Assembly: GCA_003221035.1 (NCBI GenBank)
Contig: QHUB01000011.1
Location: forward strand, 36,376-100,375
DNA from: Gemmatimonadota bacterium
GTDB lineage: Bacteria > Gemmatimonadota > Gemmatimonadetes > Gemmatimonadales > GWC2-71-9
Reading direction: 5' to 3'
DNA length: 64,000 nt
The position numbers and the translations under genes are program-made. Positions within the stretch are counted from its first letter, which is position 1; each line of letters starts with the position of its first letter. Below the pieces are notes generated by a model that was not told the origin of the DNA, did not search any database, and saw only the letters and a list, made by a program, of their open reading frames with translations. Shown here piece after piece: positions 44,494 through 54,792 of this stretch.

Positions 44494-46916
44494 TCGTACC
44501 GCAACGCCTCCATCGGATCGATCCGCGCCGCTCGGCGGGCCGGGACATAGGTGGCGAGCATCGCGACCCCGCCGAGCACCAGCGCCGCCCCGACGAACGT
44601 CACGGCGTCCAGCGTCGAGACGCCGAACACCATCGTGCGCAGTGCGCGGGTGGCCAGCGCCGCGCCGACCGCGCCCAGCACGATCCCGCCGAGCACGAGC
44701 CGCAGGTTCTCCTTGAGCAGCAGCGCCACCACCTCCGCCGGCCTCGCGCCGATGGCCATGCGCAGTCCCAGCTCGCGCGTGCGTTGAGTCACCGCGTACG
44801 CGGTGATGCCGTAGATCCCGATCACCGCGAGCACCAGCGCCAGCGACGCGAACAAGGTGAGCAGCGTCATGCTCAGCCGGCGTGGCGCAGTCGAGCGCGA
44901 CAGCGCCTGATCGAGGCTCACGAGGTCGCCGATGGGTTGCTGTGGATCGAGCTGGCGCACGGCGTCACGCACCGCCCCCGCGAGCGCCAGGGGCGAGCGC
45001 TTGGCCTTGAGCACGACCCACATTTCCGGCACGCCCGGCCGCCGAGCCGCCCCCGCCGCGGCCTGCACCTGTGGGAAGTAGAGCTCGAGCATCGGTGTCG
45101 CATCGAGCGACGCGTAGCGAATGTCCCCGATGGTACCGATGACCGTTGCGTCGAATTGAGCACCGCCCGGCCGCCGCACCGAGAAAACTTTCCCGACCGG
45201 GTCCTGCCCCGGCCACAGCGCGTCGCTGAGCCGCCGGTTCATGATGACGACCTTCGGGGCATCGGCACGGTCCTGCGGCGTGAAGTCGCGGCCGCGGAGC
45301 GGGATGCCCATCGCCGCGAAATAGCCCGGCCCCACCACGCTCGGCCGCGCCGCGAGGAACTCCTCGGTGGCGTCGGGACGAATGCGCCGTGGATCGAACG
45401 CCAGGATGTCCACGCCGCTCGTGAGCGGCAGCGAGCGGGACACGCTCACCTCCGCCACGCCGGGATTGCGCGCCAGGAGATCCGTGAGATTCTGGAAGAA
45501 CTGGCTCTGCGCCGCGGCGTCGGCGTAGCGCGCGGGCGTGAGCCGGATGCGCGCCGCCAGCACGTCGCGTGTGTCGTAGCCCGGATCCACCGACGTCAAC
45601 CGCACGAAGCTCCGGATCAGCAGTCCCGAGCCCACGAGCAGCACGAGCGCGAGCGCGATCTCCGCCACGACGAGCCCGCGCTGCGTCCTGTGGCGCCGGC
45701 GCGAGCCCGTCGTGGCGCCGCTCTCGTCGCGCAATACTTCCTCCACGCCGGGCGCCGCCGCGCGCAGCGCGGGCAGCAACCCGAAGGCCAGGCCCGTCAC
45801 GAGCGAGACGACGAGGGCGAACCCGAGTACCCAGGGGTCGACGCCGATCTCGTTGACACGCGGCACGCCCGGCCAGACGGCGAGCACGGCGTCGAGGCCC
45901 CAGCGCGCCAGCAGCACGCCCGCCGCCCCCGCGATGAGCGCCACGACCACGCTCTCGGTCAGGAGTTGCCGCACCAGCCGCGTGCGATCGGCGCCGAGCG
46001 CCCGGCGCACGGCGATCTCCTTCCTGCGCTCGGTGGCGCGCGCGACGTACAGCCCCGCCGCGTTGGCGCAAGCAATCAACAGCACCAGCCCCACCGCGCC
46101 GAACAGCAGCAGCAGGGCGGGGCGGACGTCCTCCACGCCTGCTACCCGCAGTGGATCGACGGCGAACGTCATGCCGGACTCGATGCGCTGCGCCACCACG
46201 CCCACATCAGCGCGCGTCCGCGCGAGCGTGGCGCCTGCCGCCAGGCGTGCCACGGACTCGAAGGCGTAGAAGTGGCGGTTGAACTCGAGCTGCGCATCGG
46301 AGCGGAGTGCCTCGCCGAGCGGCACCCACAGCTGGGTATCCTCGGTGGGGAATGCGAAGCCGCGCGGCATGACGCCCATGACCGTGAAGCCCTGGCCGTC
46401 GAGATCGATCACGCGACCCACGATGTTGCGGTCGCTGCCGAATGCCGTCGCCCATATGCCGTAGCTCAGCACGGCGAGCCGATCGTGCAGCTCGGCGCCG
46501 GTGAATGCGCGCCCGAGAACCGGACTCACGTTCAGCACGTCGAATAAGTTGGGAGAGACGACAGCGGCGGCCAGCTCGCGCGCCTGGCCCGAGCCCGCGT
46601 AGTTGTAGCGCGCGTACGTATACGCCCCTACACCGGCGAAATCCTTGGTCAGTGCCTGCAACTGCTGCAGGTCGGGGTAGGACATCGCCCTCCCGAAGAC
46701 GTCCTTGCCCGGTCCCGGCACCTTCGTGTCGAGCGACACGAGGCGGTCAGCGTGGGGATAGGGTAGCGGCCTGAGCAGCACGGCGTCCACCACGCTGAAG
46801 ATCGCGGTGTTGGCGCCGATGCCGAGCGCGAGCGTGAGGACCGCCACCGTGGTGAACGCGGGGTTGCGTCGCAACGCCCGCAGCGCGTAGCGGAGATCCT
46901 GGAACAGGCTGTCCAT
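44490..46916 (-). CDS. ADOP/MacB-type ABC transporter permease 3
   Basis: 808 residues from [19 protein letters not shown]. It shows [28 protein letters not shown], the central [30 protein letters not shown] and the end [19 protein letters not shown]...[16 protein letters not shown]. The start at 46916 shares one base with the stop of the upstream permease. Longer in-frame extensions run through that gene. It differs enough from its neighbours to suggest old duplication. Confidence 0.95.
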   Translation of the reverse strand: MDSLFQDLRYALRALRRNPAFTTVAVLTLALGIGANTAIFSVVDAVLLRPLPYPHADRLVSLDTKVPGPGKDVFGRAMSYPDLQQLQALTKDFAGVGAYTYARYNYAGSGQARELAAAVVSPNLFDVLNVSPVLGRAFTGAELHDRLAVLSYGIWATAFGSDRNIVGRVIDLDGQGFTVMGVMPRGFAFPTEDTQLWVPLGEALRSDAQLEFNRHFYAFESVARLAAGATLARTRADVGVVAQRIESGMTFAVDPLRVAGVEDVRPALLLLFGAVGLVLLIACANAAGLYVARATERRKEIAVRRALGADRTRLVRQLLTESVVVALIAGAAGVLLARWGLDAVLAVWPGVPRVNEIGVDPWVLGFALVVSLVTGLAFGLLPALRAAAPGVEEVLRDESGATTGSRRRHRTQRGLVVAEIALALVLLVGSGLLIRSFVRLTSVDPGYDTRDVLAARIRLTPARYADAAAQSQFFQNLTDLLARNPGVAEVSVSRSLPLTSGVDILAFDPRRIRPDATEEFLAARPSVVGPGYFAAMGIPLRGRDFTPQDRADAPKVVIMNRRLSDALWPGQDPVGKVFSVRRPGGAQFDATVIGTIGDIRYASLDATPMLELYFPQVQAAAGAARRPGVPEMWVVLKAKRSPLALAGAVRDAVRQLDPQQPIGDLVSLDQALSRSTAPRRLSMTLLTLFASLALVLAVIGIYGITAYAVTQRTRELGLRMAIGARPAEVVALLLKENLRLVLGGIVLGAVGAALATRALRTMVFGVSTLDAVTFVGAALVLGGVAMLATYVPARRAARIDPMEALRYE

Positions 46917-49351
46917 TATTCGGTCCTCAATGCGACCATGGGATCGACGCGTGATGCGCGGCGGGCAGGGAGATAGCTCGCAACGGCCGCAACCACGATG
47001 GGCACCAGAAGGGCGACGAAGAGGACGAGCGGATCGCGCGGCGAGACGCCGTACAGCAGCGAGCTCAGCACGCGTCCCGCTACGATGCCCACGAGCGCTC
47101 CGAGCGCCGCGCCAATTGCCGCGACCCGGACGCCGTGTGAGACCATGAGCCGCTGCACGTCCCACCGTTGCGCGCCCATGGCGACGCGCACGCCCATCTC
47201 GTGCGTACGCTGAGTCACGACGTAGGCGAGCACGCCGTACAGCCCGACGGCCGAGAGCACGAGCGCGAGCAACGCGAAGCCGGCGAACATCGCGCTGCCG
47301 AGACGCCACGGCCGGATCGACGGAGCGAGCAGGTCACCGAGCGGCGTGACCGACGCGAATGGGAGATTCGGCGCCGTCGCTTGAATCGCGGCACGGACCG
47401 GCGCGATCAAGTCTTCCGGCCGGCCGTGCGCCCGGACGACGAGGGCGGTGATGAATCCGTTCCAGTCGCCTGAAAACGGAATGTAGAGCATCATGGATGC
47501 GTCTTCGACCGCGCTGAAACGGCGGGCATCCGGCACGACTCCGATCACTTCGGTGCAGGTTTTCGCGTCGCCCAGCACAAAGCACTTCCCTATCGCGTTG
47601 TCGCCGGGCCAGAGAAGCCGAGCCATGGTTTCGTTGACGATCGCGACCGAGCTCGCGCGGTCGGCAACCGTGAATCCGCGTCCGCGAACCGGCGTTCCTA
47701 GGGCGGCGAAGTACCGAGGCGTGACCTGCTGGTAGTACGGGCCACCGGTCCGGAGCTGCGGGATCGAGTCTCGGCCGGGCACGTGAACGCTCATTGCGCT
47801 GCCCCACCCGAGCGGGTGACCGACGGTCGCTGCAGCGGCCTCGACGCCTGGCAGTGCCTCGAGACGCGCCAGGATCTGAAGGTTGACGGCATTGATCTGG
47901 GCGGGTGCATAGCCGGCAGCCCGCAAGTCCATCGTCACGAGCAAGCTGCGCCCCGGATCAAAACCGAAATCCTGCCCCTCGACGTTTCGCAAGCTGCGTG
48001 TAAACAGACCGGCCCCGATGATGAGCACGACCGTCAACGCGACCTGCGTCACGAGTAACGCAGAACGCAGACGCGAGCGCTGATAGCGGCCCTCGCCGGC
48101 CCCGGCTTTGAGCGTCGGCGTCAGGTCCCGCCGCGCGACGTACCACGCCGGAACAGCGCCCGCTAGAATGCCGGTGAGCACCGCCACCGCTGCCGTAAAC
48201 GCAATCACCCTTGCATCCAGCGGTTCCATGAAGGCAGGAGTGTCGGGCAGTAGAAACGCGCGAATCAACGGTCCGGCCCACAACGTGACGAACAGCGCCG
48301 CGATCCCGCCCGCAGTCGCCAGAACGAGACTTTCGATCAAAACTTGCCGCGCCAGCCGCCACCACTCCGCGCCCAGCGCGAGCCGGATCGCCACCTCGCG
48401 CTGGCGCTGCAACGATCGGGCGAGCAGCAGGTTCGCGACGTTGGCGCACGCGATGAGCAGAACGATGACCGAAACGGCGGCAAGCCACAGCGAGACCTTG
48501 GCGTTCTGCGAGATCTCAGGGCCGCGCGCGGGCTGCACCGGCCCGACCAACGCGACGGTGTTGGAATCGATAGACTGCCGGAATTGAGCGGCCCACTGGG
48601 CATCCTCCGCGCGCAGAGCGACCGTCGCCTCGCGCTCGGCCGCACCTCTGCCGCCGGCTCCAAGCCGTCCGATGAGCTGTATGAAAAAGGATCCGCGGTT
48701 CAGCGATCCGGGGGCCATCAGCTCGGGCGTGGCAACTACGAGGGGAACCCAGACGTCGACGTTTTGCAGGTTGACACCGGTGAACCATTCGGGCGCGACG
48801 CCGATCACTTCGTACGAGCTGCGGCCGAGCTCGAGCCGTCGCCCGAGAATACCGGAGTCGCCACCGAAGGCGCGTCTCCAGAACTCGTAGCCGAGCACCG
48901 CGACCGCAGGGCCGCCGAGACGATCCTCGTCGGCCGCGTAGAATCGACCCAGCGCCGGTCGCACCCCAAGCAACGGGAAATAACTCGCCGTCGCGAGCAC
49001 GACGGCCACGCGCCGGGCGTCGGTGCCTCGCCCTAAGCTGGCGTTCTGCGAATATGTGAACGCTGCGACCGCCTGGAACGCACGCGACGAGTCGCTGATC
49101 GCTCTGTAGAGGGGATAACCCGTGACACTCGAGGTGTACGTCCCAAAACTTGGGGTGTGATGCCGGAAATAGAGCCGCACGACTCGGTCCGGGTCCTGAA
49201 CGTGCGGCGGTGCCCGGAACAGCAGCGTGTCCACGACGCCGAAAATCGTTGCGTTCGCTCCGATCCCCAGAGCCAAACACACGACCGCCGCGGCGACGAG
49301 CGCCGGACTGCGGGCGAAGCTGCGCAGGGCGTAGCGGAGGTCGTGGAACAT
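46916..49351 (-). CDS. ADOP/MacB-type ABC transporter permease 4
   Basis: 811 residues: [41 protein letters not shown] at the N-terminus, the central [36 protein letters not shown], and the end [19 protein letters not shown]...[16 protein letters not shown]. Its ATG directly abuts the GC-rich hairpin repeat, and no Shine-Dalgarno is visible, so translation probably depends on the ATPase gene upstream. It is the first permease of the operon after that ATPase. Confidence 0.95.
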   Translation of the reverse strand: MFHDLRYALRSFARSPALVAAAVVCLALGIGANATIFGVVDTLLFRAPPHVQDPDRVVRLYFRHHTPSFGTYTSSVTGYPLYRAISDSSRAFQAVAAFTYSQNASLGRGTDARRVAVVLATASYFPLLGVRPALGRFYAADEDRLGGPAVAVLGYEFWRRAFGGDSGILGRRLELGRSSYEVIGVAPEWFTGVNLQNVDVWVPLVVATPELMAPGSLNRGSFFIQLIGRLGAGGRGAAEREATVALRAEDAQWAAQFRQSIDSNTVALVGPVQPARGPEISQNAKVSLWLAAVSVIVLLIACANVANLLLARSLQRQREVAIRLALGAEWWRLARQVLIESLVLATAGGIAALFVTLWAGPLIRAFLLPDTPAFMEPLDARVIAFTAAVAVLTGILAGAVPAWYVARRDLTPTLKAGAGEGRYQRSRLRSALLVTQVALTVVLIIGAGLFTRSLRNVEGQDFGFDPGRSLLVTMDLRAAGYAPAQINAVNLQILARLEALPGVEAAAATVGHPLGWGSAMSVHVPGRDSIPQLRTGGPYYQQVTPRYFAALGTPVRGRGFTVADRASSVAIVNETMARLLWPGDNAIGKCFVLGDAKTCTEVIGVVPDARRFSAVEDASMMLYIPFSGDWNGFITALVVRAHGRPEDLIAPVRAAIQATAPNLPFASVTPLGDLLAPSIRPWRLGSAMFAGFALLALVLSAVGLYGVLAYVVTQRTHEMGVRVAMGAQRWDVQRLMVSHGVRVAAIGAALGALVGIVAGRVLSSLLYGVSPRDPLVLFVALLVPIVVAAVASYLPARRASRVDPMVALRTE

Positions 49352-49416
49352 GGGCCTAGGGCCTAGGGCCTGGGGCTTGGGGGTTCCCCAGGCCCTAAGC
49401 CCGAGGCCCCAGTCCC
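49352..49416. repeat. Solo GC-rich hairpin repeat, related to the cassette ends
   Basis: The left arm repeats GGGCCTA and ends GGGGCTTGGGG; the right arm read in reverse complement gives GGGCTTAGGGCCTGGGG. At least 14 of 17 positions pair around a TT-centred loop. It shares the blocks GGGGCTTGGGG and GGGGCCTAGGG with the cassette at 38429-38956. It encodes the last residues of ATPase 2 and lies just before permease 4. Confidence 0.68.
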
Positions 49417-50103
49417 TTCTTCATCAACGACACGTCCATCAAACAAATGGATCGACCGATCCGCGTGCTTCGCGTAGCGCGGATCGTGGGTCACCATGCA
49501 GACCGTCGCGCCGCCGCGGTGCAGCGTGCGCAGCAAGTTCATCACCGCCTCGCCGTTGCTGGAGTCGAGATTCCCCGTCGGCTCGTCGGCGAGCAGGATC
49601 GCGGGATCGCCCACCACCGCGCGCGCGACCGCGACGCGCTGCTGCTGGCCCCCGGAGAGTTGCACAGGGTAATGCTTCGCGCGATGCACCATGCCGACCT
49701 TCTCGAGAGCCTGCTGCACGCGCTTCGTGCGCTCCCCCCCCGACATGCCACGGTAGGTGAGCGGCAGCTCGACATTTTCGGCGACGGTGAGATCGCCGAT
49801 CAGATTGAAGGCCTGGAACACGAAGCCGATCCGCCGGTTGCGAATCCGCGCCCGCTCGGCCGGCGAGAGGTTGGCGACGGGCTTGTCTTCGAGCAGGTAG
49901 CTCCCGTCGCTCGGCGTATCGAGCAGGCCGAGGATCGAGAGGAGCGTCGTCTTGCCGCATCCCGACGGGCCATTGATGGCGACGTACTCGCCCTCGCGGA
50001 TCTCGAGGTGCACGTCCGCCAGCGCGTGGGTCTCGACCTCGTCGGTGAAGAAGACCTTTCTGACGCCGTTGAGCTGAATGAGTGGCGCACCATTGCCGGG
50101 CAT
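49363..50103 (-). CDS. ABC transporter ATPase 2 (MacB/LolD type)
   Basis: 246 residues: Walker A GPSGCGKTT, Q-loop FVFQAFNLIGDLTV, signature LSGGQQQRVAVARAV, Walker [14 protein letters not shown] and switch His VTHDPRY. The C-terminal tail SGLGPGEPPSPRP is encoded by the hairpin repeat, so the native stop may have been displaced by its insertion. Located between the adaptor and the first permease. It probably serves permeases 3 and 4. Confidence 0.96.
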   Translation of the reverse strand: MPGNGAPLIQLNGVRKVFFTDEVETHALADVHLEIREGEYVAINGPSGCGKTTLLSILGLLDTPSDGSYLLEDKPVANLSPAERARIRNRRIGFVFQAFNLIGDLTVAENVELPLTYRGMSGGERTKRVQQALEKVGMVHRAKHYPVQLSGGQQQRVAVARAVVGDPAILLADEPTGNLDSSNGEAVMNLLRTLHRGGATVCMVTHDPRYAKHADRSIHLFDGRVVDEEGTGASGLGPGEPPSPRP

Positions 50104-50121
50104 CGGTTCTCCTCTTGAGGC

Positions 50122-50180
50122 GGTGTCTGGTGTCTGGTGTCAGGAAACCCCCAGACACCTGACACCAGATACCAGACACC
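50122..50180. repeat. Solo hairpin repeat, GGTGTCTGG type
   Basis: The left arm (50122-50144, repeated GGTGTCT) and the right arm (50153-50180) pair over 22 of 23 positions around an 8-nt loop. It fills the 76-bp gap between the adaptor and ATPase 2. As RNA it would form a very stable stem. No T-run follows. Confidence 0.72.
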
Positions 50181-51421
50181 TATTTCAGTCTCACCCTCTC
50201 CACGTTGTCGTACCGCGTCATGTCCGACAGAATCACCGAATCGCCTGCGGCGAGTCCATTCACGATCTCGATCGCATTGACCGAGGTGCGGCCCACCTTT
50301 ACGGGAACGCGGACGGCGTAGCTCCCCCCTTCGACGAGTTTGAACATCCCGATCGTACTGTTGGGCTGGCCATAGGCGGGCCGGCCGGTGAACAACACGT
50401 CGTTCAGTCGCTCGATCGTGATCGTCGCATCCACGCTGATGTCGGGCCGAGCGGCCGCGGGAGTGCTGTCCAGCGCGATGTCCACCGTCACTGTTCCCTC
50501 TTGGGCGGACGGATCGATCCGTGTGACGCGCCCGCCCACAACTCCGGTTCGGGTATCCACCGATGCGATCTGTCCGATCGCGAGTCCGGGCGCCTGCGTC
50601 TCGGGGATGCGAATCACCGCTTTGAGTTTTCCGGGTTGGACGACCTTGGCGAGAATCGTCCCCGGCACCACCCACTGGCCGGGCTGGAGATTGAGCTCCG
50701 ACAGGACGCCTTCTTCACCGGGACGCACCTGCAGCGAGCTCAGCCGGCTGAGCCGGAACGCGGTGATCGCGCGCAGGCGCACGACCTGCTCGCGCTGCAC
50801 CGCGAGCTGCGAGTCCACCGCGGACGCCAGGAGGTCGAGGCGCTGCTTCTCGATGTCGTAGCGCGCCTCCAGCTCATCGGCCTTTTCGTGGGCCAGAGTG
50901 ACATCGTTGCGAGAGAACCCGCCGATTATCGTGAGCGAGTCCGCCACGGCGGCATCGCGCTTCGCCTGGAGGTACTGGCTCCGCGTGGATGCGACAACAC
51001 CAGCCTGCGTCAGCCGGCCCCCCTGCAAAGTGGTTCGCAGATTGATGAGCTCGCCCTCGGCGGCGGTGAGTTGGCGCTGCGCGTCGAGCGCCTCGATCTG
51101 CACGTCCGGGTTCGCGAGCTCGAGCAGCACCGTGTTCGCTTTGACGACGATGCCGGGCTGGACGAAGATGCGCTCGACGCGGGCGGGCGTCAGCGCCGAG
51201 ATCCAGCGGATGTGCTCTGGGACGAGTGTGCCGGGACCGCGGACCTCGCGCACCATCGTCCCCCGGTGCACGCCGTCGAGCGACACGACTTCGCGATCGA
51301 CGCTCGGCGCGGCGGGCTTCAGGCTGGCGAGGAGGACGGTGATGAGGATGAGGCCGCCGGCTCCGACTCCCGCCTGCACGTAGCGTTTGCGGTTCTTGGT
51401 TGGGGCACGCGGGATATCCAC
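50180..51421 (-). CDS. HlyD/MacA-type periplasmic adaptor protein
   Basis: About 413 residues. An N-terminal membrane anchor (QAGVGAGGLILITVLLASL) is followed by a biotinyl-lipoyl half (PARVERIFVQPGIVVKANTVLLEL), a long coiled-coil hairpin (about 120-250), the second lipoyl half and beta-barrel domains. GTG 51421 (VDIPRAPTKNRKRY) is preferred as it matches the usual start of adaptors in such loci. ATG 51478 in frame is an alternative with no Shine-Dalgarno. First gene of the export operon. Confidence 0.9.
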   Translation of the reverse strand: MDIPRAPTKNRKRYVQAGVGAGGLILITVLLASLKPAAPSVDREVVSLDGVHRGTMVREVRGPGTLVPEHIRWISALTPARVERIFVQPGIVVKANTVLLELANPDVQIEALDAQRQLTAAEGELINLRTTLQGGRLTQAGVVASTRSQYLQAKRDAAVADSLTIIGGFSRNDVTLAHEKADELEARYDIEKQRLDLLASAVDSQLAVQREQVVRLRAITAFRLSRLSSLQVRPGEEGVLSELNLQPGQWVVPGTILAKVVQPGKLKAVIRIPETQAPGLAIGQIASVDTRTGVVGGRVTRIDPSAQEGTVTVDIALDSTPAAARPDISVDATITIERLNDVLFTGRPAYGQPNSTIGMFKLVEGGSYAVRVPVKVGRTSVNAIEIVNGLAAGDSVILSDMTRYDNVERVRLK

Positions 51422-51646
51422 GTGGCTGAGACAAGGCACGGACTGTACCAATCCGCCTTCTCCGCTAACTGACGACATTGGAGGACATTGCGATGGGAGC
51501 TCACATCGCAACTGTTCGCTTGTGAGATTCGCGCGTCCCACAAGCGGACAGTGCCACCATTTTCCCGACCACCGGAGCACCGCGGCAGCCCTGCGGCGCG
51601 ATGACTTGCAGAACAATAAGTGACTTGCGAGTTTACGCCTCCACCC

Positions 51647-51718
<72 letters not shown>

Positions 51719-51778
51719 CTGACGACCATCGAGACTTCCGCTTTCGAGCGGCGATCTCCCGCAATACAACTGAGCGCC

Positions 51779-54166
51779 GTGCAGTGGTCGTGGCGCGCGG
51801 TCCTTCTTGTTGTCGCTTATTTCCTCGTCGCAAAACTGGGCCTGCGGTACGCGAGTATCGGCCCGTCCATCTCTCCGGTCTGGCCGCCCACCGGCCTCGC
51901 GATCGCGGCGCTGGCGCTTTGGGGACTGCGCTTCTGGCCGGCCGTGCTCGTGGGAGCATTCCTCGCCAACGCCACGACCAGCATTCCCATGCCCGCGGCG
52001 CTGGCCATCGGTGTGGGAAACACTCTCGAAGCGATGATCGCCGCGCGGCTCCTCCGCGACGGACGCACGCGGCTGGTGTTCGACGATCTCGGAGCCGTCC
52101 GGACTCTCGTCGGCGTCGCGGCGCCGGCCGGAGCATTCGCCAGCGCGACTATTGGCGTAGCGACGCTGTGGATCGCCGGCGTGATCTCGAGCAGCGGTGT
52201 TCCCTCAGCCTTTGGCCTGTGGTGGGCCGGAGACTACCTCGGTGCGTTGGTCATCGCACCGGTGCTGGTGGCATTCAGCGACGCCGCTCGACCGCGCCTG
52301 GATCGCGCCGCGACGGTGACACTCGGTGTGTGGGTGACCGGTGCCGTCCTCGCGACGGCTCTGGTCTTCGGCAATTTCGTTCCCTCGACATTCCTGCAGC
52401 CCGCGCAGTACGCATACCTGCTGTTTCCGTTCGTCATCGGGGCCGCGCTACGGTTTGGACCACGCGGCGCCTCAGTGCTGACACTGACGGTCGCATTCCT
52501 CGCGGTCCTCTATACGGTGCGCGGCGGCGGGCCGTTCGCGATGCGGAGCGTTCCCAGCACCGACGTCACGCTGATGATTTACATCGCCGTCCTCGCCACC
52601 ACGGGACTGTTTCTCAGCCCCACGGTGGCCCGCCGGCTCAAAGCCGAGAGCCTGCTGCGTGAAGCCCATGCTCATCTGCAGGCCGTGATCAACAGCTCGC
52701 CGCTCGCGATCTACACGATGGACGCGGAAGGAGACGTGCGCAGCTGGAATCCCGCGGCAGAAACGCTGTACGGCTGGCGCTCCGATGAAGTCATCGGCGG
52801 TCCGCTCACCCTGATCACGCGCGATCTGGCGGACCAGCGCGACTTGCGCGACCGCGTGTTCCGCGGCGAGACGCTGCGCGGCATCGAGACCACCGCGCAC
52901 AAGAAGGACGGCGCGGCCGTCACCCTCAGCCTTGCCGCCGCGCCCGTCCATGACGCCGTGGGCAGCGTGACCGGCGTGCTGTTCATCGCGGCCGACCTCA
53001 CCGACGTACGACGACTCGAGATCCAGTACCGGCAGGCGCAGAAGATGGAGGCGGTGGGACGATTGGCCGGCGGCATCGCGCATGACTTCAACAATCTGCT
53101 GACGGCGATTCTCGGAACGACCGGACTGCTGCTCGACAGCCTCGACCAGAGCTCCCAGGCTCGCCTGGACGTCGAGGAAATTGAAAAGGCCGCCAAGCGA
53201 GCCGCGGGACTCACGCGCCAACTGCTCGTGTTCAGCCGGAAGCAGGTGCTCGAGCCTCGCATCCTCGACCTGAACGCGGTGGTTGGAGATCTGCACGGCA
53301 TGCTCGTCCGTCTCATTGGCGAGGACATCAAGCTGCAGACCAAGCTCGCTCCCGAGCTGGGAACCGTGCACTCGGACCCGGGACAGCTGCAACAGGCGAT
53401 CGTCAACCTCGTCGTCAACTCGCGGGATGCGATGCCCAAGGGCGGTGTGCTGACGATCGAGACGGAGAACGTCGAGCTCGATCCCCGGGAATTGGAGCCG
53501 CACACGCTGACGCGGCCGGGCAAGTACGTCCTGCTCGCGGTCCACGACACCGGCATCGGTATGGACGCCGCGACCAAGGCGCGCCTGTTCGAGCCCTTCT
53601 TTACGACCAAGGAGCCGGGGAAAGGCACGGGACTGGGACTGGCCACGGTGTACAGCATCGTCAAGCAAAGCGGCGGGTACATCTGGGCGTACAGCGAGCC
53701 CGGTCATGGGACCACGTTCAAGATCTATTTGCCCCGGGTCCAGGGCATCGCCGAGCGGACCTCGGAACGTTCGGTGGCGGCCGTTGCGGGCGGCTCGGAA
53801 ACGGTGCTCGTCGTGGAGGATCAGCCGGAAGTCCGCGTGCTGACGACGCGAATTCTCGAGGGACGGGGCTACACCGTATTGGCGGCGGAGAATGCGACTG
53901 ACGCGCTGCAGGTTGCGGAGCGCTATCCCCAAGCCATCGACCTGTTGCTCACCGATGTGGTCATGCCCGGGCTCAACGGTCGCGAGCTCGCCCGGCTGAT
54001 GGCCGCGCAGCGCAGCAACATCAAGGTTCTGTTCGTTTCAGGATACACGGGGGAAGCTGTGCGCGAGCACGGGCTGCTCGAGCGCGACGTGGCGTTCTTA
54101 CAGAAGCCGTTTACGCCGGATGTGCTCGCGGAACGGGTGCGCGCCGTGCTGGATAGACGGGTCTAA
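51779..54166 (+). CDS. MASE1-PAS hybrid histidine kinase
   Basis: 795 residues, GTG start. The N-terminal MASE1 membrane sensor (about 1-280, eight helices; LGLRYASIGPSISPVWPPTGLAIAAL) is followed by a PAS domain (about 300-415). The kinase core has H box GGIAHDFNNLLTAILG, N box QAIVNLVVNSRDAMPKGG and G boxes HDTGIGMD and GTGLGLATVY. A C-terminal receiver has its phospho-Asp in LLLTDVVMPGLNG. The ligand is unknown. No dedicated partner is adjacent. Convergent with the GDSL-like gene (4-bp overlap). Confidence 0.94.
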   Translation: MQWSWRAVLLVVAYFLVAKLGLRYASIGPSISPVWPPTGLAIAALALWGLRFWPAVLVGAFLANATTSIPMPAALAIGVGNTLEAMIAARLLRDGRTRLVFDDLGAVRTLVGVAAPAGAFASATIGVATLWIAGVISSSGVPSAFGLWWAGDYLGALVIAPVLVAFSDAARPRLDRAATVTLGVWVTGAVLATALVFGNFVPSTFLQPAQYAYLLFPFVIGAALRFGPRGASVLTLTVAFLAVLYTVRGGGPFAMRSVPSTDVTLMIYIAVLATTGLFLSPTVARRLKAESLLREAHAHLQAVINSSPLAIYTMDAEGDVRSWNPAAETLYGWRSDEVIGGPLTLITRDLADQRDLRDRVFRGETLRGIETTAHKKDGAAVTLSLAAAPVHDAVGSVTGVLFIAADLTDVRRLEIQYRQAQKMEAVGRLAGGIAHDFNNLLTAILGTTGLLLDSLDQSSQARLDVEEIEKAAKRAAGLTRQLLVFSRKQVLEPRILDLNAVVGDLHGMLVRLIGEDIKLQTKLAPELGTVHSDPGQLQQAIVNLVVNSRDAMPKGGVLTIETENVELDPRELEPHTLTRPGKYVLLAVHDTGIGMDAATKARLFEPFFTTKEPGKGTGLGLATVYSIVKQSGGYIWAYSEPGHGTTFKIYLPRVQGIAERTSERSVAAVAGGSETVLVVEDQPEVRVLTTRILEGRGYTVLAAENATDALQVAERYPQAIDLLLTDVVMPGLNGRELARLMAAQRSNIKVLFVSGYTGEAVREHGLLERDVAFLQKPFTPDVLAERVRAVLDRRV

Positions 54167-54789
54167 CCGGCGATCACGGTGACCCGGCGTCCGCCCGTGC
54201 CCGCCGCCACGCCCGCGATCGCGCGCGCGATCTTCGCCGCGCCGGCGGCGGATGGCTGGATCTGGACGGTGAAGTCCCCGCGGCTCGTGCATATCGCCCG
54301 CAAGTCCAATACATCCAGTCCCCACTGGCACGCGACGCGGAGAATGCGGTCGTTCAAAAGCGTGAGCAGCACGCGCGCGCGACTCGCCGTGTTGGTCCCG
54401 ACCAGCGGCGGCTCGTAGATCGTGCAGACGACGAGCCGCGTCGTGCGACCGCACGCCGCCTTTGCCGCCTGATCGTACTTGAATCCGAAGTCATCGACGA
54501 TGTTGGTGAGCGCGTCGAGCGTATGCGCGCTCGACTGCGTAGGCTGTTCGAGGATGTCGACGTGCTCCATCGCGTCGTTGCCACCGACGCTCAGCACGGC
54601 GAGATCGACGTCAGTCCGTAAGCGCTGAACCTGAGTCGCCACCGCGTCCATCGTTACGCCTTCCGCGGCGAGCAGAGAAACCGTCCAGCCGGGCAGCAAC
54701 TCTCCGAGGAGTGTCGCCGAGTCCGGCTCCCGGCCCGTGTGGGCACGGTTCGCGAGAATGCCGTCGCCCAGGAGTGCGAGGTAGCTCAC
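54163..54789 (-). CDS. GDSL/SGNH-hydrolase-like protein with altered nucleophile
   Basis: The 208-residue protein has an SGNH fold. Block I is normally GDSI but reads LLGDGILAN here, so the catalytic Ser is replaced by Gly (GGC, one base from AGC). Block III is intact (VLSVGGNDAM). The C-terminal block has IQPSAAGAAKIA with no His. The enzyme is therefore probably inactive as an esterase or works differently. GTG start at 54789, 3 bp after the neighbouring stop. No signal peptide. Confidence 0.8.
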   Translation of the reverse strand: MSYLALLGDGILANRAHTGREPDSATLLGELLPGWTVSLLAAEGVTMDAVATQVQRLRTDVDLAVLSVGGNDAMEHVDILEQPTQSSAHTLDALTNIVDDFGFKYDQAAKAACGRTTRLVVCTIYEPPLVGTNTASRARVLLTLLNDRILRVACQWGLDVLDLRAICTSRGDFTVQIQPSAAGAAKIARAIAGVAAGTGGRRVTVIAG

Positions 54790-54792
54790 TGG

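Noticed and set aside
42403..46547. Long plus-strand open frames (535 and 587 codons) opposite the ADOP permeases
   Set aside because: They mirror the third-position GC of the permease genes and contain no domain or start signal; the minus-strand permeases are well supported.
51779..54166. tRNA-Cys as an integration site with a nearby integrase
   Set aside because: No integrase, recombinase or duplicated tRNA 3' end was found around 51647-51718.
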